This document shows positions 55,482-64,000 of a DNA stretch of 64,000 bases, in pieces. This DNA comes from Planococcus ruber (GTDB lineage Bacteria > Bacillota > Bacilli > Bacillales_A > Planococcaceae): positions 393,395-457,394 of the forward strand of contig NZ_JALHAG010000001.1 of assembly GCF_022819085.1 (NCBI RefSeq). Reading direction: 5' to 3'. The position numbers and the translations under genes are program-made. How positions within the stretch are numbered: the stretch's first letter is position 1; every line of letters begins with the position of its first letter. The notes under the pieces are model-generated. The model worked only from the letters and a program-made list of their open reading frames with translations, was not told the DNA's origin and ran no database searches.

Positions 55482-56045
55482 ATGACCGCTTATGTCTCGA
55501 TTGGGGAGAAAAAGCAATTCGTCAAATGGTTTTTGCAGTCTTACAAGATGAAGAGAAGGGAATGCATCTGGATCCTGAATTATATGCTGAGCAACGAAGA
55601 GCTTCTGGAAAAGACGCATTTTGTGGAAGAAGCCCATTATTGCCCGCGTGCGATGGTGATGTCTTCGACGGAATCCGATGAAATTCCTTTCCGTTTCTAT
55701 AAAGGCAACTTGATGACGGCGGATGCTGAGAAATCGTTCCATGATTTGCGGCTGAATCCGGATGACGATTTGTATGTGCAACTGAATTTTCCGAACCGGC
55801 CGCCTTCGCCACTCTATCTGTCAGTGCTTGAGGAAAATCCGTATATGCCGAAAAATGAAGCCATCATCGATCAAGACCGCTTGTTAGCGGAACAAGTGCT
55901 CGAAGAAAGCATGTCAACATTTCAAGAGGAGAAAATCCTCCAGCAAATTGATGAAGCATTGGATGCAAATGACCGGGAACGTTTTTTTGAATTGTCTGCC
56001 TTGCTTCATTCAGTGAAGACTTTAAAGAAAATGGAGAGTGAATAA
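55482..56045 (+). CDS. ypiB: UPF0302 protein YpiB
   Basis: 187-residue protein with the UPF0302 pattern: KKQFVKWFLQSYKMKRRECI, EEAHYCPRAMVMS, and PFRFYKGNLMT, plus a C-terminal IDEAL-like stretch (QIDEALDANDRERFFELSALL). Start 55482 follows AAAGGAGG. No biochemical function is established. It lies between ypiA and ypiF, as in B. subtilis. Confidence 0.85.
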   Translation: MTAYVSIGEKKQFVKWFLQSYKMKRRECIWILNYMLSNEELLEKTHFVEEAHYCPRAMVMSSTESDEIPFRFYKGNLMTADAEKSFHDLRLNPDDDLYVQLNFPNRPPSPLYLSVLEENPYMPKNEAIIDQDRLLAEQVLEESMSTFQEEKILQQIDEALDANDRERFFELSALLHSVKTLKKMESE

Positions 56046-56050
56046 GCTTT

Positions 56051-56503
56051 ATGCATTTTACAGGTAAAGATGTGGATCAATACGTACAGCAACAGGAATA
56101 TGTCGATACTGCTGTTGTGCCTTTGGTTCAGTTGGATCTTAGCGCAGGCGGTTTAAAGCCGAGCGCCAGTGCGTCCGACTATTTGCAATCATTGACCAAT
56201 CTATTAGAAAAACAATTTAAAGGGCGTGTGCTGCTTTTTCCACCGCTTTCCTATAGCAAAATGGCGGATCGCGCACGCATCGCAGGAGAAATTTCCGGCG
56301 AGCTGAGCAAGACTGCATTCAAACATGTATTTTACGTGACAACCGATCCCGAATGGCGGGCTATCGAAGAGGCGCCAAATGTCATCTGGCTTCCGGCAAT
56401 TCCAACCGAGAATATGGATCAATCGTTCAAACTATCGGTCATGGAAGACCAACTGCGCCAAGTATTGCCGGTTTTCTTGAAAGAATGGTCAAAGCCTTCA
56501 TGA
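56051..56503 (+). CDS. ypiF: DUF2487 protein YpiF
   Basis: 150-residue protein of unknown function, identified by place between ypiB and qcrA and by length. Features: an N-terminal MHFTGKDVDQY segment, a Rossmann-like alternation (VLLFPPLSYS, HVFYVTTDPEW, NVIWLPAIP). It ends 141 bases before qcrA. Confidence 0.75.
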   Translation: MHFTGKDVDQYVQQQEYVDTAVVPLVQLDLSAGGLKPSASASDYLQSLTNLLEKQFKGRVLLFPPLSYSKMADRARIAGEISGELSKTAFKHVFYVTTDPEWRAIEEAPNVIWLPAIPTENMDQSFKLSVMEDQLRQVLPVFLKEWSKPS

Positions 56504-56644
56504 AATGTTCACAAACTGTCATATTCGCTCCATTGCGATATTGACCTTAACATTTGATTGATATATCATTAGGTTGTCCTAGTAATTATATTTGAAATGA
56601 GTATGTCCATTGGACTGACCTTGAATGTTAGAGGGGGGATAAGG

Positions 56645-57148
56645 ATGAGTAATAATCGTGTATCACGACGTCAATTTTTGGGCTATACGTTAACAGGTGT
56701 AGGCGGATTCATGGCAGCAGGGATGCTAATGCCGATGGTTCGTTTTGCAGTTGACCCAATTCTCCAACAGCACGATGCTGGAGATTTCATATTGACTGAC
56801 ACAGCAGTAGCTGATTTATCAGAAGAACCTGTACGCGTCGACTTCGCTTATGAACAAGTAGATGCATGGTATACATCTGAAGTAACTAGTTCAGCGTGGG
56901 TGTATAAAGAGGGAGATAAACTTGTTGCCCTTTCACCAGTCTGCAAACACTTAGGATGCACAGTAAACTGGGCAGCCGACCCGGAACACCCGACCCAATT
57001 CTTCTGCCCATGCCACGCAGGGCGCTATGAGAAAAACGGTCAAAACGTCGCTGGAACACCGCCGCTTGGACCGCTCGATGAATTCGAAGTTGAAGAAAGA
57101 GACGGTTTTGTGGCTCTAGGTGCAGTAAAAGCGAACACAATAGTTTAA
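56645..57148 (+). CDS. qcrA: Menaquinol:cytochrome c reductase Rieske iron-sulfur subunit
   Basis: 167-residue Rieske protein. An N-terminal twin-Arg-like SRRQFLGY motif and hydrophobic segment anchor it; the [2Fe-2S] ligands are CKHLGC and CPCHAGRY. Start MSNNRVSRRQ at 56645 follows GAGGGGGG; the upstream in-frame ATG has no site. It heads qcrABC, the menaquinol-oxidising bc-type complex whose cytochrome c needs ResABC. Confidence 0.95.
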   Translation: MSNNRVSRRQFLGYTLTGVGGFMAAGMLMPMVRFAVDPILQQHDAGDFILTDTAVADLSEEPVRVDFAYEQVDAWYTSEVTSSAWVYKEGDKLVALSPVCKHLGCTVNWAADPEHPTQFFCPCHAGRYEKNGQNVAGTPPLGPLDEFEVEERDGFVALGAVKANTIV

Positions 57149-57169
57149 TAGTTAGGGGGTACGACACCA

Positions 57170-57844
57170 GTGCTAAACAAGTTATATGATTGGGTTGATG
57201 AGCGATTGGATATTACGCCTATCTGGCGCGATATCGCTGACCATGAAGTACCGGAACATGTTAACCCCGCACACCACTTTTCAGCATTCGTTTACTGTTT
57301 CGGAGGACTTACGTTCTTCATTACAGTAATTCAAATTCTATCTGGTATGTTCTTGACAATGTACTACGTACCAGATATTGAAAATGCTTGGGAATCGGTT
57401 TATTATCTTCAAAACGAAGTTGCTTTTGGAGAAATTGTGCGCGGGATGCACCACTGGGGAGCTTCTCTTGTAGTTGTTATGATTTTCCTACATACACTAC
57501 GAGTATTCTTTACGGGTTCTTATAAAAAACCTCGTGAATTGAACTGGATCGTAGGCGTTATGCTATTTGGTGTAATCCTAGGATTAAGTTTCACTGGTTA
57601 CTTGCTTCCATGGGATATGAAAGCATTGTTTGCAACAAAAGTAGGTATTCAGATTGCCGCTTCTGTTCCGTTAATCGGTGAGTCGATCAAAGTATTGCTT
57701 GCAGGGGATTCAACAATCCTTGGAGCGCAAACTTTGACACGATTCTTCGCGATTCATGTATTCTTCTTGCCAGCTGCTTTGCTTGGGTTGCTTGCAGCGC
57801 ATTTTATCATGATCAGAAGACAAGGTATTTCTGGCCCGCTATAA
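57170..57844 (+). CDS. qcrB: Menaquinol:cytochrome c reductase cytochrome b subunit
   Basis: 224-residue cytochrome b6-type membrane protein with four helices carrying haem b ligands (His in MHHWGASLVVVMIFLHTLRV and IHVFFLPAALLGLLAAHFIM). It starts with GTG behind TTAGGGGG. A conserved Cys expected for covalent haem in b6 proteins lies in the N-terminal region (VYCFGG). Follows qcrA by 21 bases. Confidence 0.95.
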   Translation: MLNKLYDWVDERLDITPIWRDIADHEVPEHVNPAHHFSAFVYCFGGLTFFITVIQILSGMFLTMYYVPDIENAWESVYYLQNEVAFGEIVRGMHHWGASLVVVMIFLHTLRVFFTGSYKKPRELNWIVGVMLFGVILGLSFTGYLLPWDMKALFATKVGIQIAASVPLIGESIKVLLAGDSTILGAQTLTRFFAIHVFFLPAALLGLLAAHFIMIRRQGISGPL

Positions 57845-57882
57845 GATAGCGGCCACAAGGATTTATTTAAGGAGGGGACACT

Positions 57883-58662
57883 ATGCATCGCGGAAAAGGG
57901 ATGAAATTCGTTGGGGACTCCCGTATTAAAGGCTTACAGCATCGTATGCCGAACGTTCCCAAAGATTACTCCGAATATCCTGGCAAAACAGAAGCGTTCT
58001 GGCCAAACTTCCTTTTGAAAGAATGGATGATTGGTGCTGTCTTCTTAATTGGTTTCTTGCTTTTGACTGTCGCTCACCCTTCTCCTTTGGAAGGTAAAGC
58101 AGATCCGACAGATACAGGCTATATTCCATTGCCAGACTGGTATTTCTTATTCTTATACCAATTATTAAAATATGAATTTGCATCTGGTCCATTCAACATT
58201 GTAGGTGCCATCATCGTTCCAGGTCTTGCATTTGGTGCGCTTGCGCTTGCTCCGTTCTTGGATCCAGGTCCAGAAAGACGCCCTTCTAAACGTCCGCTTC
58301 CAACTGGCTTTATGCTTCTTGCAGTCGCTTCAATCGTTTTCCTTACTTGGGAATCTGTTGCGAACCATGACTGGGAAGCTGCTGAAGCACAAGGGCAAAT
58401 CGTGGAAGAAGTGGAAATCGATACAGCCGACCCAGGGTATGAAATTTACTCAGGCGCCGCTTGCATCAGTTGCCACGGCGATAATCTAGAAGGTGCTGTT
58501 GGTCCAGCTCTAACAAATACAGAGCACACAGCAGAAGAAATCGCTGAAATCGCTGTAAATGGTATTGAAGAAGATGGCGAACAAAAAATGCCGCCGTCTT
58601 GGGAAGGTTCAGAAGAAGACCTTAAAGTCATGTCTGAATTTATCGATGGCCTAAGCGAATAA
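57883..58662 (+). CDS. qcrC: Menaquinol:cytochrome c reductase subunit IV-cytochrome c fusion
   Basis: 259-residue fusion typical of Bacillales: an N-terminal subunit-IV-like part with three membrane helices (containing IPLPDWYFLFLYQLLKYEF) and a C-terminal cytochrome c domain with the haem motif CISCH and the Met-bearing KMPPS loop. AGGAGGGG precedes the ATG. The terminator after it closes the operon. Confidence 0.95.
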   Translation: MHRGKGMKFVGDSRIKGLQHRMPNVPKDYSEYPGKTEAFWPNFLLKEWMIGAVFLIGFLLLTVAHPSPLEGKADPTDTGYIPLPDWYFLFLYQLLKYEFASGPFNIVGAIIVPGLAFGALALAPFLDPGPERRPSKRPLPTGFMLLAVASIVFLTWESVANHDWEAAEAQGQIVEEVEIDTADPGYEIYSGAACISCHGDNLEGAVGPALTNTEHTAEEIAEIAVNGIEEDGEQKMPPSWEGSEEDLKVMSEFIDGLSE

Positions 58663-58672
58663 TTAAAGCACG

Positions 58673-58702
58673 AAAAGAGCCGGGAAACCGGCTCTTTTTT
58701 TC
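58673..58702 (+). terminator. Rho-independent terminator of qcrABC
   Basis: AAAAGAGCCGG and CCGGCTCTTTT stem with GAAA loop and T-run. Confidence 0.9.
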
Positions 58703-58722
58703 TATCTGAAGGGGTGAACCAG

Positions 58723-59334
58723 ATGATATCGTTTATGCAAAAAATTTCTGCGTGGCTGATGTTCCGGCCATTTTTGTTCTTAGTATTTCTAATCAACTTA
58801 GGCGGCACCGTCTACGGCTTTATCTGGTATAAATGGCAATTGGATATTACTGAACCCAAATTCCTGATTTTTGTGCCGGACAGTCCGACCGCGAGCCTAT
58901 TCTTTACCATTGTCTTGGGCCTTTGGCTGATCGGCAAAAGAAACGGCTTAATAGAAGCGCTAGCGGTTGTCACGCTGATTAAATACGGTTTGTGGGCAGT
59001 CGTGATGAACTTGCTCACATTAATAGAGACGGGTTCGATCGGCTGGATGGGGTGGATGCTGATCGGTTCTCACTTTGCTATGGCGCTTCAGGCCGTGTTG
59101 TACATGGACCACTATCGTTTTGGCTGGCTATCCGTTTCCATTGCGGCTATTTGGACGCTGCATAATGATGTCATTGATTATGTCTTCGGCCAAATGCCCA
59201 TTTACCGCAGTTTAGCTGCCTATAGTGCTCAGATTGGCTACTTTACATTCTGGCTGTCCATTGCGTGCATCGCTTTTGCATTTTTCATTGCCCATCTCAA
59301 CAAACCACGCGGCGTATCAGTTGACCATGCCTGA
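58723..59334 (+). CDS. ypjA: DUF1405 membrane protein YpjA
   Basis: 203-residue polytopic membrane protein of unknown function with about six helices (FLFLVFLINLGGTVYGFIWY; SLFFTIVLGLWLIG; IGWMGWMLIGSHFAMALQAV). Start 58723 follows AAGGGG by 8 bases. It is located after qcrC as in B. subtilis; ypjB, next in B. subtilis, is absent. Confidence 0.82.
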   Translation: MISFMQKISAWLMFRPFLFLVFLINLGGTVYGFIWYKWQLDITEPKFLIFVPDSPTASLFFTIVLGLWLIGKRNGLIEALAVVTLIKYGLWAVVMNLLTLIETGSIGWMGWMLIGSHFAMALQAVLYMDHYRFGWLSVSIAAIWTLHNDVIDYVFGQMPIYRSLAAYSAQIGYFTFWLSIACIAFAFFIAHLNKPRGVSVDHA

Positions 59335-59386
59335 CCAATCCTTGTAAAATAAGAGGAGAGGAATAAAAGAGAGGTGTGGAACTTAG

Positions 59387-60061
59387 ATGGGTTTTATCGT
59401 CTATTTTATAATTTTGCTGATTATTCCAATGTGGGCTCAGTTTAAATTAAAGCGGACCTACGGTAAATATTCGAAAATACGGTCAACTTCCGGAATCACC
59501 GGCGCTCAAGTGGCACGCACGATATTGGACCGCAACGGCCTAACAGATGTGCAAGTCGTTGAAAGCCGCGGAATGTTAAGCGACCATTACAATCCACTGA
59601 CAAAAGTCGTTGCGCTTAGCAGCCATAACTATCATGACGCTTCTGTAGCGGGAACGGCAGTTGCCGCGCATGAAGTCGGGCATGCCATCCAGGATGCGGA
59701 AGATTATTCCTTCTTGAGATTGCGCCACCGGTTAGTGCCGATTGTCAATATTTCTTCGAACATGTCATGGGTTTTCATCATGATCGGTTTGTTTACTTAT
59801 TGGAGCGGCGGTTTGCTGATCGGAATCATTCTTTTAGCTGCCGGGGTCTTGTTCCAATTGATCACGTTGCCGGTGGAATTCAACGCATCCAGCCGGGCGA
59901 TGGACCAATTGTTGGAGCATAACATCATCCGCAACGATGAAGAACGCCATGCGAAAAAAGTATTGAGCGCTGCTGCCATGACGTATGTCGCAGCGACTGC
60001 AGTTGCTGTAATGGAACTTGCACGGTTGCTGCTGATTTACACAAACATGAACAGATCTTAA
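59387..60061 (+). CDS. yugP: Membrane zinc metallopeptidase (YugP family)
   Basis: 224-residue membrane protease-like protein. The HEVGH zinc motif (His95, Glu96, His99) lies between an N-terminal helix (IVYFIILLIIPMWAQ) and a pair of hydrophobic helices (WVFIMIGLFTYWSGGLLIGI; LLAAGVLFQLITLPVEF), with RAMDQLL after. The family (DUF zinc metallopeptidase, B. subtilis YugP) has no known substrate. In B. subtilis yugP is elsewhere. Confidence 0.87.
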   Translation: MGFIVYFIILLIIPMWAQFKLKRTYGKYSKIRSTSGITGAQVARTILDRNGLTDVQVVESRGMLSDHYNPLTKVVALSSHNYHDASVAGTAVAAHEVGHAIQDAEDYSFLRLRHRLVPIVNISSNMSWVFIMIGLFTYWSGGLLIGIILLAAGVLFQLITLPVEFNASSRAMDQLLEHNIIRNDEERHAKKVLSAAAMTYVAATAVAVMELARLLLIYTNMNRS

Positions 60062-60065
60062 AAGA

Positions 60066-60105
60066 CAAAAGGAGTTGCCCCTTATTTGGGGCAACTCCTT
60101 TTTTG
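60066..60105. terminator. Bidirectional rho-independent terminator
   Basis: AAAAGGAGTTGCCCC and GGGGCAACTCCTTTT stem between convergent yugP and ypjC. Confidence 0.92.
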
Positions 60106-60106
60106 T

Positions 60107-60973
60107 TTAGCCGATGGGCTGTTTTTGTTCATCCAGCGTAAACCCTTCCCCCATCACATCATGGACTTCCGTCAAGGAAACAAATGCATGGGGATCGACG
60201 CTGTTGATAATGTTTTTGAGCCGGACAATTTCGTTTTTTGCGACGACGCAATAGAGCACTTCCCGTTCTTCTTTCGTGAAGTGGCCATAGCCGCGCAGGA
60301 TCGTGATGCCTCGGTCCATTTCGTTCGCAATGCGCATGGCGATTTCTTCCTGCGAATTTGAAATGATCATGGCTCCGCGCCCGGAATAAGCGCCTTCCTG
60401 TACAAAGTCGATAACGCGTGCTCCGACAAAAACAGCAACCAATGTGTACATCATCGTCCGGTTATCGAGGAACGTCAAACGGGACAGGACGATGACGCAG
60501 GCATCAAACAGGAACATTGTTTTTCCCATGCTCCAGCCGCTGTATTTTTGAACCAAGCGGGCAATGATATCCACTCCGCCTGTAGTCCCTCCGTAGCGGA
60601 AAATGATTCCGAGGCCCACGCCGACAAACACCCCGGCAAACAAAGTCGCCAAGAACAGATCACTGTGCAAATCGATCTGGATTTCATAGACCAAAAAGAT
60701 TTTCAGGAAAACGGACACGGCTACCGTTCCTATAATGGTATAAAGGAAAACTTTTCTTCCTAGCAGTTTCCAGCCGATAAAAAACAACGGAATGTTTAAT
60801 AATAAGTTCATTAATGCGGGATCCCAATTGAAAAGGAAAAAGAGAATCAACGTGATTCCTGCAAATCCGCCTTCACCCAATTCATTTTGGATATTGAAGT
60901 GGACAAAACCGAAACTATAAATAGCTGCACCAAGCAAAATGAAAAATATATTTTTCAGCTGCAGACCTTTCAT
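60107..60973 (-). CDS. ypjC: YitT/UPF0750-family membrane protein YpjC
   Basis: 288-residue protein: about five or six membrane helices (FFILLGAAIYSFGFVHFNIQ; GITLILFFLFNW; GVGLGIIFRYGGTTGGVDII) followed by a cytosolic DUF2179 domain (ISNSQEEIAMRIANEMDRGI ... VDPHAFVSLTEVHDVMGEGF). Function unknown. Same neighbours (ypjD-dapB) as B. subtilis ypjC. Confidence 0.88.
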   Translation of the reverse strand: MKGLQLKNIFFILLGAAIYSFGFVHFNIQNELGEGGFAGITLILFFLFNWDPALMNLLLNIPLFFIGWKLLGRKVFLYTIIGTVAVSVFLKIFLVYEIQIDLHSDLFLATLFAGVFVGVGLGIIFRYGGTTGGVDIIARLVQKYSGWSMGKTMFLFDACVIVLSRLTFLDNRTMMYTLVAVFVGARVIDFVQEGAYSGRGAMIISNSQEEIAMRIANEMDRGITILRGYGHFTKEEREVLYCVVAKNEIVRLKNIINSVDPHAFVSLTEVHDVMGEGFTLDEQKQPIG

Positions 60974-61083
60974 GACACCGAACCAGCTCCTTTTAAAAAA
61001 CTCAACTTCTGTATTATCGTTTATTATTCTGATTTTGACAACAACTCCAGTTTTCTTTACGATGAGATGAGGAGCGTGATGAG

Positions 61084-61419
61084 ATGAACGGTGATAAATC
61101 GATGAAACAATTGCAGCAAGATGTGGATCAATATATCGGACAATTCAAAGAAGGGTACTTTACCCCAATGGAATTGATGGCGCGGCTGACTGAAGAGCTC
61201 GGAGAGTTATCGCGTGAAGTGATGCACCAATTCGGCCCAAAGAAAAAGAAGTCGACCGAAGAGCAGAATTCCATTGAAATGGAAATGGGCGATTTGTTAT
61301 TCGTCTTAATCTGCATGGCGAATTCATTGGATATCGATTTGGCGAAAGCGCATGACGGTGTTATGGAGAAATTCAATACCCGGGATAAAGACCGGTGGAC
61401 GAGAAAGGAAGAAGCATAA
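61084..61419 (+). CDS. ypjD: MazG-like nucleotide pyrophosphohydrolase YpjD
   Basis: 111-residue all-alpha NTP pyrophosphohydrolase. Metal-binding acidic residues: EELGELSREV (ExxE) and EMEMGDLLFVLICMAN (ExxD). It is likely to clear non-canonical nucleotides; the substrate is not established. AGGAG 9 bases before 61084. Its stop overlaps the dapB start by one base. Confidence 0.88.
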   Translation: MNGDKSMKQLQQDVDQYIGQFKEGYFTPMELMARLTEELGELSREVMHQFGPKKKKSTEEQNSIEMEMGDLLFVLICMANSLDIDLAKAHDGVMEKFNTRDKDRWTRKEEA

Positions 61420-62216
61420 TGGCAATTCGAGTAGCAATCGCGGGAGCACGCGGGAAGATGGGCCAAGAAGCCGTACATACAGTGATGAGAAATGAAAACC
61501 TGGAATTGGTAGCTGTTTTGGATTACAAAGAAATCGGTGCTAGTTTGGCAGAGACTTCGCTATTTCCAGAATCGTATCAAGTCCCTGTTTATCTGGATCT
61601 GAAAAAATTGCATGCTGAAACAAAGCCGGATGTGCTAGTGGATCTGACTTCCCCGGAATCTGTCTATGAACATACGAAAACAGCGCTGCAATTGAACATT
61701 CGTCCGGTAGTCGGCACTACCGGTTTCTCGGATGAAGAATTGAACGAATTGGCCCAAATGGCGAAAGAAGCGAAACTTGGCTGCATCATTGCCCCAAATT
61801 TTGCAGTCGGTGCGGTTCTCATGATGAAATTTGCCGAACAGGCGGCCAAATACCTGCCCGATATCGAGATTATTGAAATGCACCATGACCAGAAATTGGA
61901 TGCCCCGTCAGGCACAGCGATGAAGACGGCGCACTTGATTTCCAACCAGCGGCCGGTGCACGGGCAAGGGCACCCGAAAGAAAAAGAAACATTGCGAGGC
62001 GCCAGAGGAGCGGATTACGACGGCATGCGGATCCATAGCGTCAGATTGCCTGGCCTGGTCGCCCATCAGCAAGTATTGCTTGGAGGAGAAGGGCAATTGC
62101 TGACAATCCGGCACGATTCTTTTAATCGCGGCTCGTTTATGTCAGGCGTGGTGCTTTCGATCGAGACAGTAATGGAAAAAGAAGAATTGATCTACGGATT
62201 GGAACATATCATTTAA
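61419..62216 (+). CDS. dapB: 4-hydroxy-tetrahydrodipicolinate reductase
   Basis: 265-residue enzyme of the diaminopimelate/lysine pathway. Rossmann motif [11 protein letters not shown] at the N-terminus, active-site [15 protein letters not shown] with the His and Lys pair, and GTTGF. Start 61419 (MAIRVAIAG) follows GAAAGGAAG; a GTG further upstream lies inside ypjD. The product leads to meso-DAP used for peptidoglycan and by LysA (14.8 kb). Confidence 0.96.
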   Translation: MAIRVAIAGARGKMGQEAVHTVMRNENLELVAVLDYKEIGASLAETSLFPESYQVPVYLDLKKLHAETKPDVLVDLTSPESVYEHTKTALQLNIRPVVGTTGFSDEELNELAQMAKEAKLGCIIAPNFAVGAVLMMKFAEQAAKYLPDIEIIEMHHDQKLDAPSGTAMKTAHLISNQRPVHGQGHPKEKETLRGARGADYDGMRIHSVRLPGLVAHQQVLLGGEGQLLTIRHDSFNRGSFMSGVVLSIETVMEKEELIYGLEHII

Positions 62217-62230
62217 AAGGGGAAGATGTT

Positions 62231-62635
62231 ATGAAAATCGCTTTAATTGCGCATGACCGGAAGAAAGACGACTTAATTTCATTTGTTACAGCCTATAAGC
62301 CGATTTTAGCGGCACATGATTTGTATGCAACTGGCACGACGGGCAAACGCATAATGGATGGAACAGGGCTGGATGTCATCCGGTTCCAGTCAGGCCCGCT
62401 AGGCGGAGATCAGCAGATCGGTGCCATGATTGCAAAAGACGATATGGACATGGTGATTTTTTTCCGGGATCCGTTGACTGCGCAGCCGCATGAACCGGAT
62501 GTTACGGCATTGATCCGTTTGTGCGATGTTTACAATGTTCCGCTTGCTACGAATATGGGCACGGCAGAAGTTTTGCTGCAAGGCCTAAAAGAGGGGTTCG
62601 TCGATTGGCGCCTCATCAAAGAGCGGAAAAATTAG
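62231..62635 (+). CDS. mgsA: Methylglyoxal synthase
   Basis: 134-residue enzyme converting dihydroxyacetone phosphate to methylglyoxal, a phosphate-releasing bypass of lower glycolysis. Signatures: ATGTTGKRI, the [12 protein letters not shown] phosphate-binding loop and [14 protein letters not shown] with catalytic Asp. GGGGAAG precedes the ATG. bshA follows after 12 bases; the bshB1 gene that separates them in B. subtilis is missing. Confidence 0.95.
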   Translation: MKIALIAHDRKKDDLISFVTAYKPILAAHDLYATGTTGKRIMDGTGLDVIRFQSGPLGGDQQIGAMIAKDDMDMVIFFRDPLTAQPHEPDVTALIRLCDVYNVPLATNMGTAEVLLQGLKEGFVDWRLIKERKN

Positions 62636-62647
62636 GGGGAGATTGTG

Positions 62648-63790
62648 GTGCGTAAAATGAAAATCGGGATTACTTGCTACCCGACTGTAGGAGGTTCTGG
62701 CGTCGTGGCGACCGAGCTCGGGAAAATGCTTGCAGAACATGGGCATGAAATCCACTTTATCACCTCCAGTACGCCATTCCGCCTGAATGGGATGGATGCA
62801 AATATATATAGTCACCAAGTCGATGTCAATAGCTACTCCGTATTTCAATATGCCCCTTATGACATCGCTTTAGCTACGAAAATTGCAGAAGTGATCAAAA
62901 ATGAGAATCTGGATTTGATGCATGTCCATTATGCAATTCCGCATGCGGTATGCGCGATTCTCGGACGGGACATGGCGGGGTCTGATATCGGAATCGTGAC
63001 CACTTTGCATGGGACGGATATTACGGTGCTTGGCACGGACTCTTCATTGAAGGAAGCGATCCGTTATGGCATCGAGAAATCCGATGTCGTGACGGCTGTT
63101 TCGGATTCATTAAAAAACCAGACATATGAAATGATCAATCCGGAAAAAGAGATTCAAACCATCTATAACTTTGTCGATGAAAGGGAGTATAGCCCAAAAG
63201 ATTCTAGCGGGCTAAAAGCGGATTTGGGATTGAGCGAGGATGCAAAAGTTCTGATCCATGTGTCCAACTTCCGGAAGGTGAAACGGGTCATGGATGTCGT
63301 TGACACATTTGCTAAAGTCAATCAGGAGCTTGATACGCGGCTGCTCTTGGTTGGAGATGGACCGGAAATGGGCAGGATTGTCCAGCAGGTAAGAGAGCTA
63401 AACCTTGAAAAACAGGTTTTATTCTTAGGGAAGCGGGACAATCTTTCGGAATTGTATAGTTTAAGCGATGCCAAATTATTGCTGTCCGAAAAAGAAGCGT
63501 TCGGCCTTGTCCTTTTGGAAGCGATGGCATGTGGAGTCCCTTGCATCGGTTCATCGATCGGCGGAATTCCTGAAATCATCAATCATGGAGAAAATGGATT
63601 TTTGGTAGAATTAGGAAATACGGACCAGGCTGCAGATTTTATCATCGGTATGCTGAAGGATGAAAGGATGCACAAGGAGATGAAGTCGGCGGCGCTCGCG
63701 ACAGTTAAAGAACGTTTCCATTCGAAACAGATTCTGCAGCAATACGAAAAAATTTACGAGAGTTTATTAGATAGAAGGAAACGGTCATGA
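62648..63790 (+). CDS. bshA: N-acetyl-alpha-D-glucosaminyl L-malate synthase BshA
   Basis: 380-residue GT4 glycosyltransferase, first step of bacillithiol synthesis (UDP-GlcNAc plus L-malate). N-terminal GITCYPTVGGSGVVATELGK, the VHYAIPHA block, and the nucleotide-sugar-binding EKEAFGLVLLEAMACGVP are intact. GTG at 62648 after GGGGGAG matches the family start (VRKMKIGI). It overlaps cca by 4 bases. YpdA at 34 kb acts in the same thiol system. Confidence 0.94.
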   Translation: MRKMKIGITCYPTVGGSGVVATELGKMLAEHGHEIHFITSSTPFRLNGMDANIYSHQVDVNSYSVFQYAPYDIALATKIAEVIKNENLDLMHVHYAIPHAVCAILGRDMAGSDIGIVTTLHGTDITVLGTDSSLKEAIRYGIEKSDVVTAVSDSLKNQTYEMINPEKEIQTIYNFVDEREYSPKDSSGLKADLGLSEDAKVLIHVSNFRKVKRVMDVVDTFAKVNQELDTRLLLVGDGPEMGRIVQQVRELNLEKQVLFLGKRDNLSELYSLSDAKLLLSEKEAFGLVLLEAMACGVPCIGSSIGGIPEIINHGENGFLVELGNTDQAADFIIGMLKDERMHKEMKSAALATVKERFHSKQILQQYEKIYESLLDRRKRS

Positions 63791-64000
63791 AAACAGCGAT
63801 CAAAGTGATTGAGCAGCTCGAAGGCGCCGGATTTGAAGCCTACATGGTCGGCGGTGCTGTTCGGGATTATTTGCTTGAAAAGAAGCCGCATGATATCGAC
63901 GTGGCGACCAATGCTTCACCGGAGCAGGTCAAGTCCTTGTTTGAACGGACAGTCGACACGGGGATTGCGCATGGCACCGTCCTTGTTTTAAAAGACGGAA
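63787..64000 (+). CDS. cca: tRNA CCA-adding enzyme, N-terminal part
   Basis: First 71 residues, cut by the right edge. The nucleotidyltransferase signature is visible: GFEAYMVGGAVRDYLL and the catalytic DID in KPHDIDVATNASPEQV. The ATGA overlap with bshA shows translational coupling. It adds or repairs the 3' CCA of tRNAs. Order bshA-cca is the B. subtilis order. Confidence 0.93.
   Translation, partial: MKTAIKVIEQLEGAGFEAYMVGGAVRDYLLEKKPHDIDVATNASPEQVKSLFERTVDTGIAHGTVLVLKDG

Overview
This window is chromosomal DNA of a low-to-moderate GC Gram-positive bacterium of the order Bacillales. It is most like a non-sporulating member of the Planococcaceae (Planococcus/Planomicrobium type). The inference rests on gene order that follows the Bacillus subtilis lysA-to-cca chromosome segment almost gene for gene, on Bacillales-only genes (scpAB, resABCDE, sigX-rsiX, ribU, mtrB, hepS/hepT, qcrABC, bshA, ypdA), on strong GGAGG-type ribosome binding sites, and on absence of the spore genes that B. 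subtilis carries at four places along this segment. No rRNA, tRNA, CRISPR array, prophage or complete insertion sequence was seen.

Layout. 1-5.2 kb: a 2-oxoacid (acetoin-type) dehydrogenase operon, E1alpha (cut by the window edge), E1beta, E2 and E3, followed by a SorC-family regulator. 5.2-10 kb, mostly minus strand: a small membrane protein, a large secreted metallophosphoesterase with S-layer-homology anchors, a thioredoxin-like gene with an in-frame TGA at the first cysteine of its CxxC motif (candidate selenoprotein), and an aldo/keto reductase. 10-16.7 kb: nudF, fur, xerD, deoB, pdp, lysA plus a coupled 34-residue membrane peptide, and ribT. 16.8-29 kb: ypuF, scpA, scpB, rluB, the cytochrome c maturation and respiration-control genes resABC and resDE, sigX-rsiX, an FMN riboswitch with ribU, and ferredoxin. 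29-37 kb: ypbB-recQ, ypbE, a CBS protein, ypbG, ypdA, ansA, prsW, then a dispersed structured repeat. 37-48.4 kb: cmk, plsC, rpsA, fni, der, gpsA, yphE, yphF, hbs, folE, mtrB, hepS-menG-hepT. 48.4-54 kb: ndk and the aromatic amino acid genes aroC, aroB, aroH, tyrA, aroA. 54-64 kb: ypiA, ypiB, ypiF, the menaquinol:cytochrome c reductase qcrABC, ypjA, yugP, ypjC, ypjD, dapB, mgsA, bshA and the start of cca.

Functional themes are respiration (resABCDE, qcrABC, menG, hepST), thiol redox balance (resA, the TGA-containing thioredoxin, ypdA, bshA), shikimate/aromatic synthesis, isoprenoid and phospholipid synthesis, and cell-envelope stress signalling (sigX-rsiX, prsW).

The observation most worth follow-up is the thioredoxin-like gene at 8651-8977 (minus). 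A TGA replaces the first active-site cysteine, the reading frame is intact on both sides, and a perfect 8-bp hairpin with a GGU apical loop lies 19-37 nucleotides after the TGA, where bacterial SECIS elements sit. Other notable points are a sigma-X-type promoter whose -35 element overlaps the resE stop codon, TRAP (mtrB) without a trp operon at its usual place, ribT without the rib operon, and loss of spore genes at four sites.
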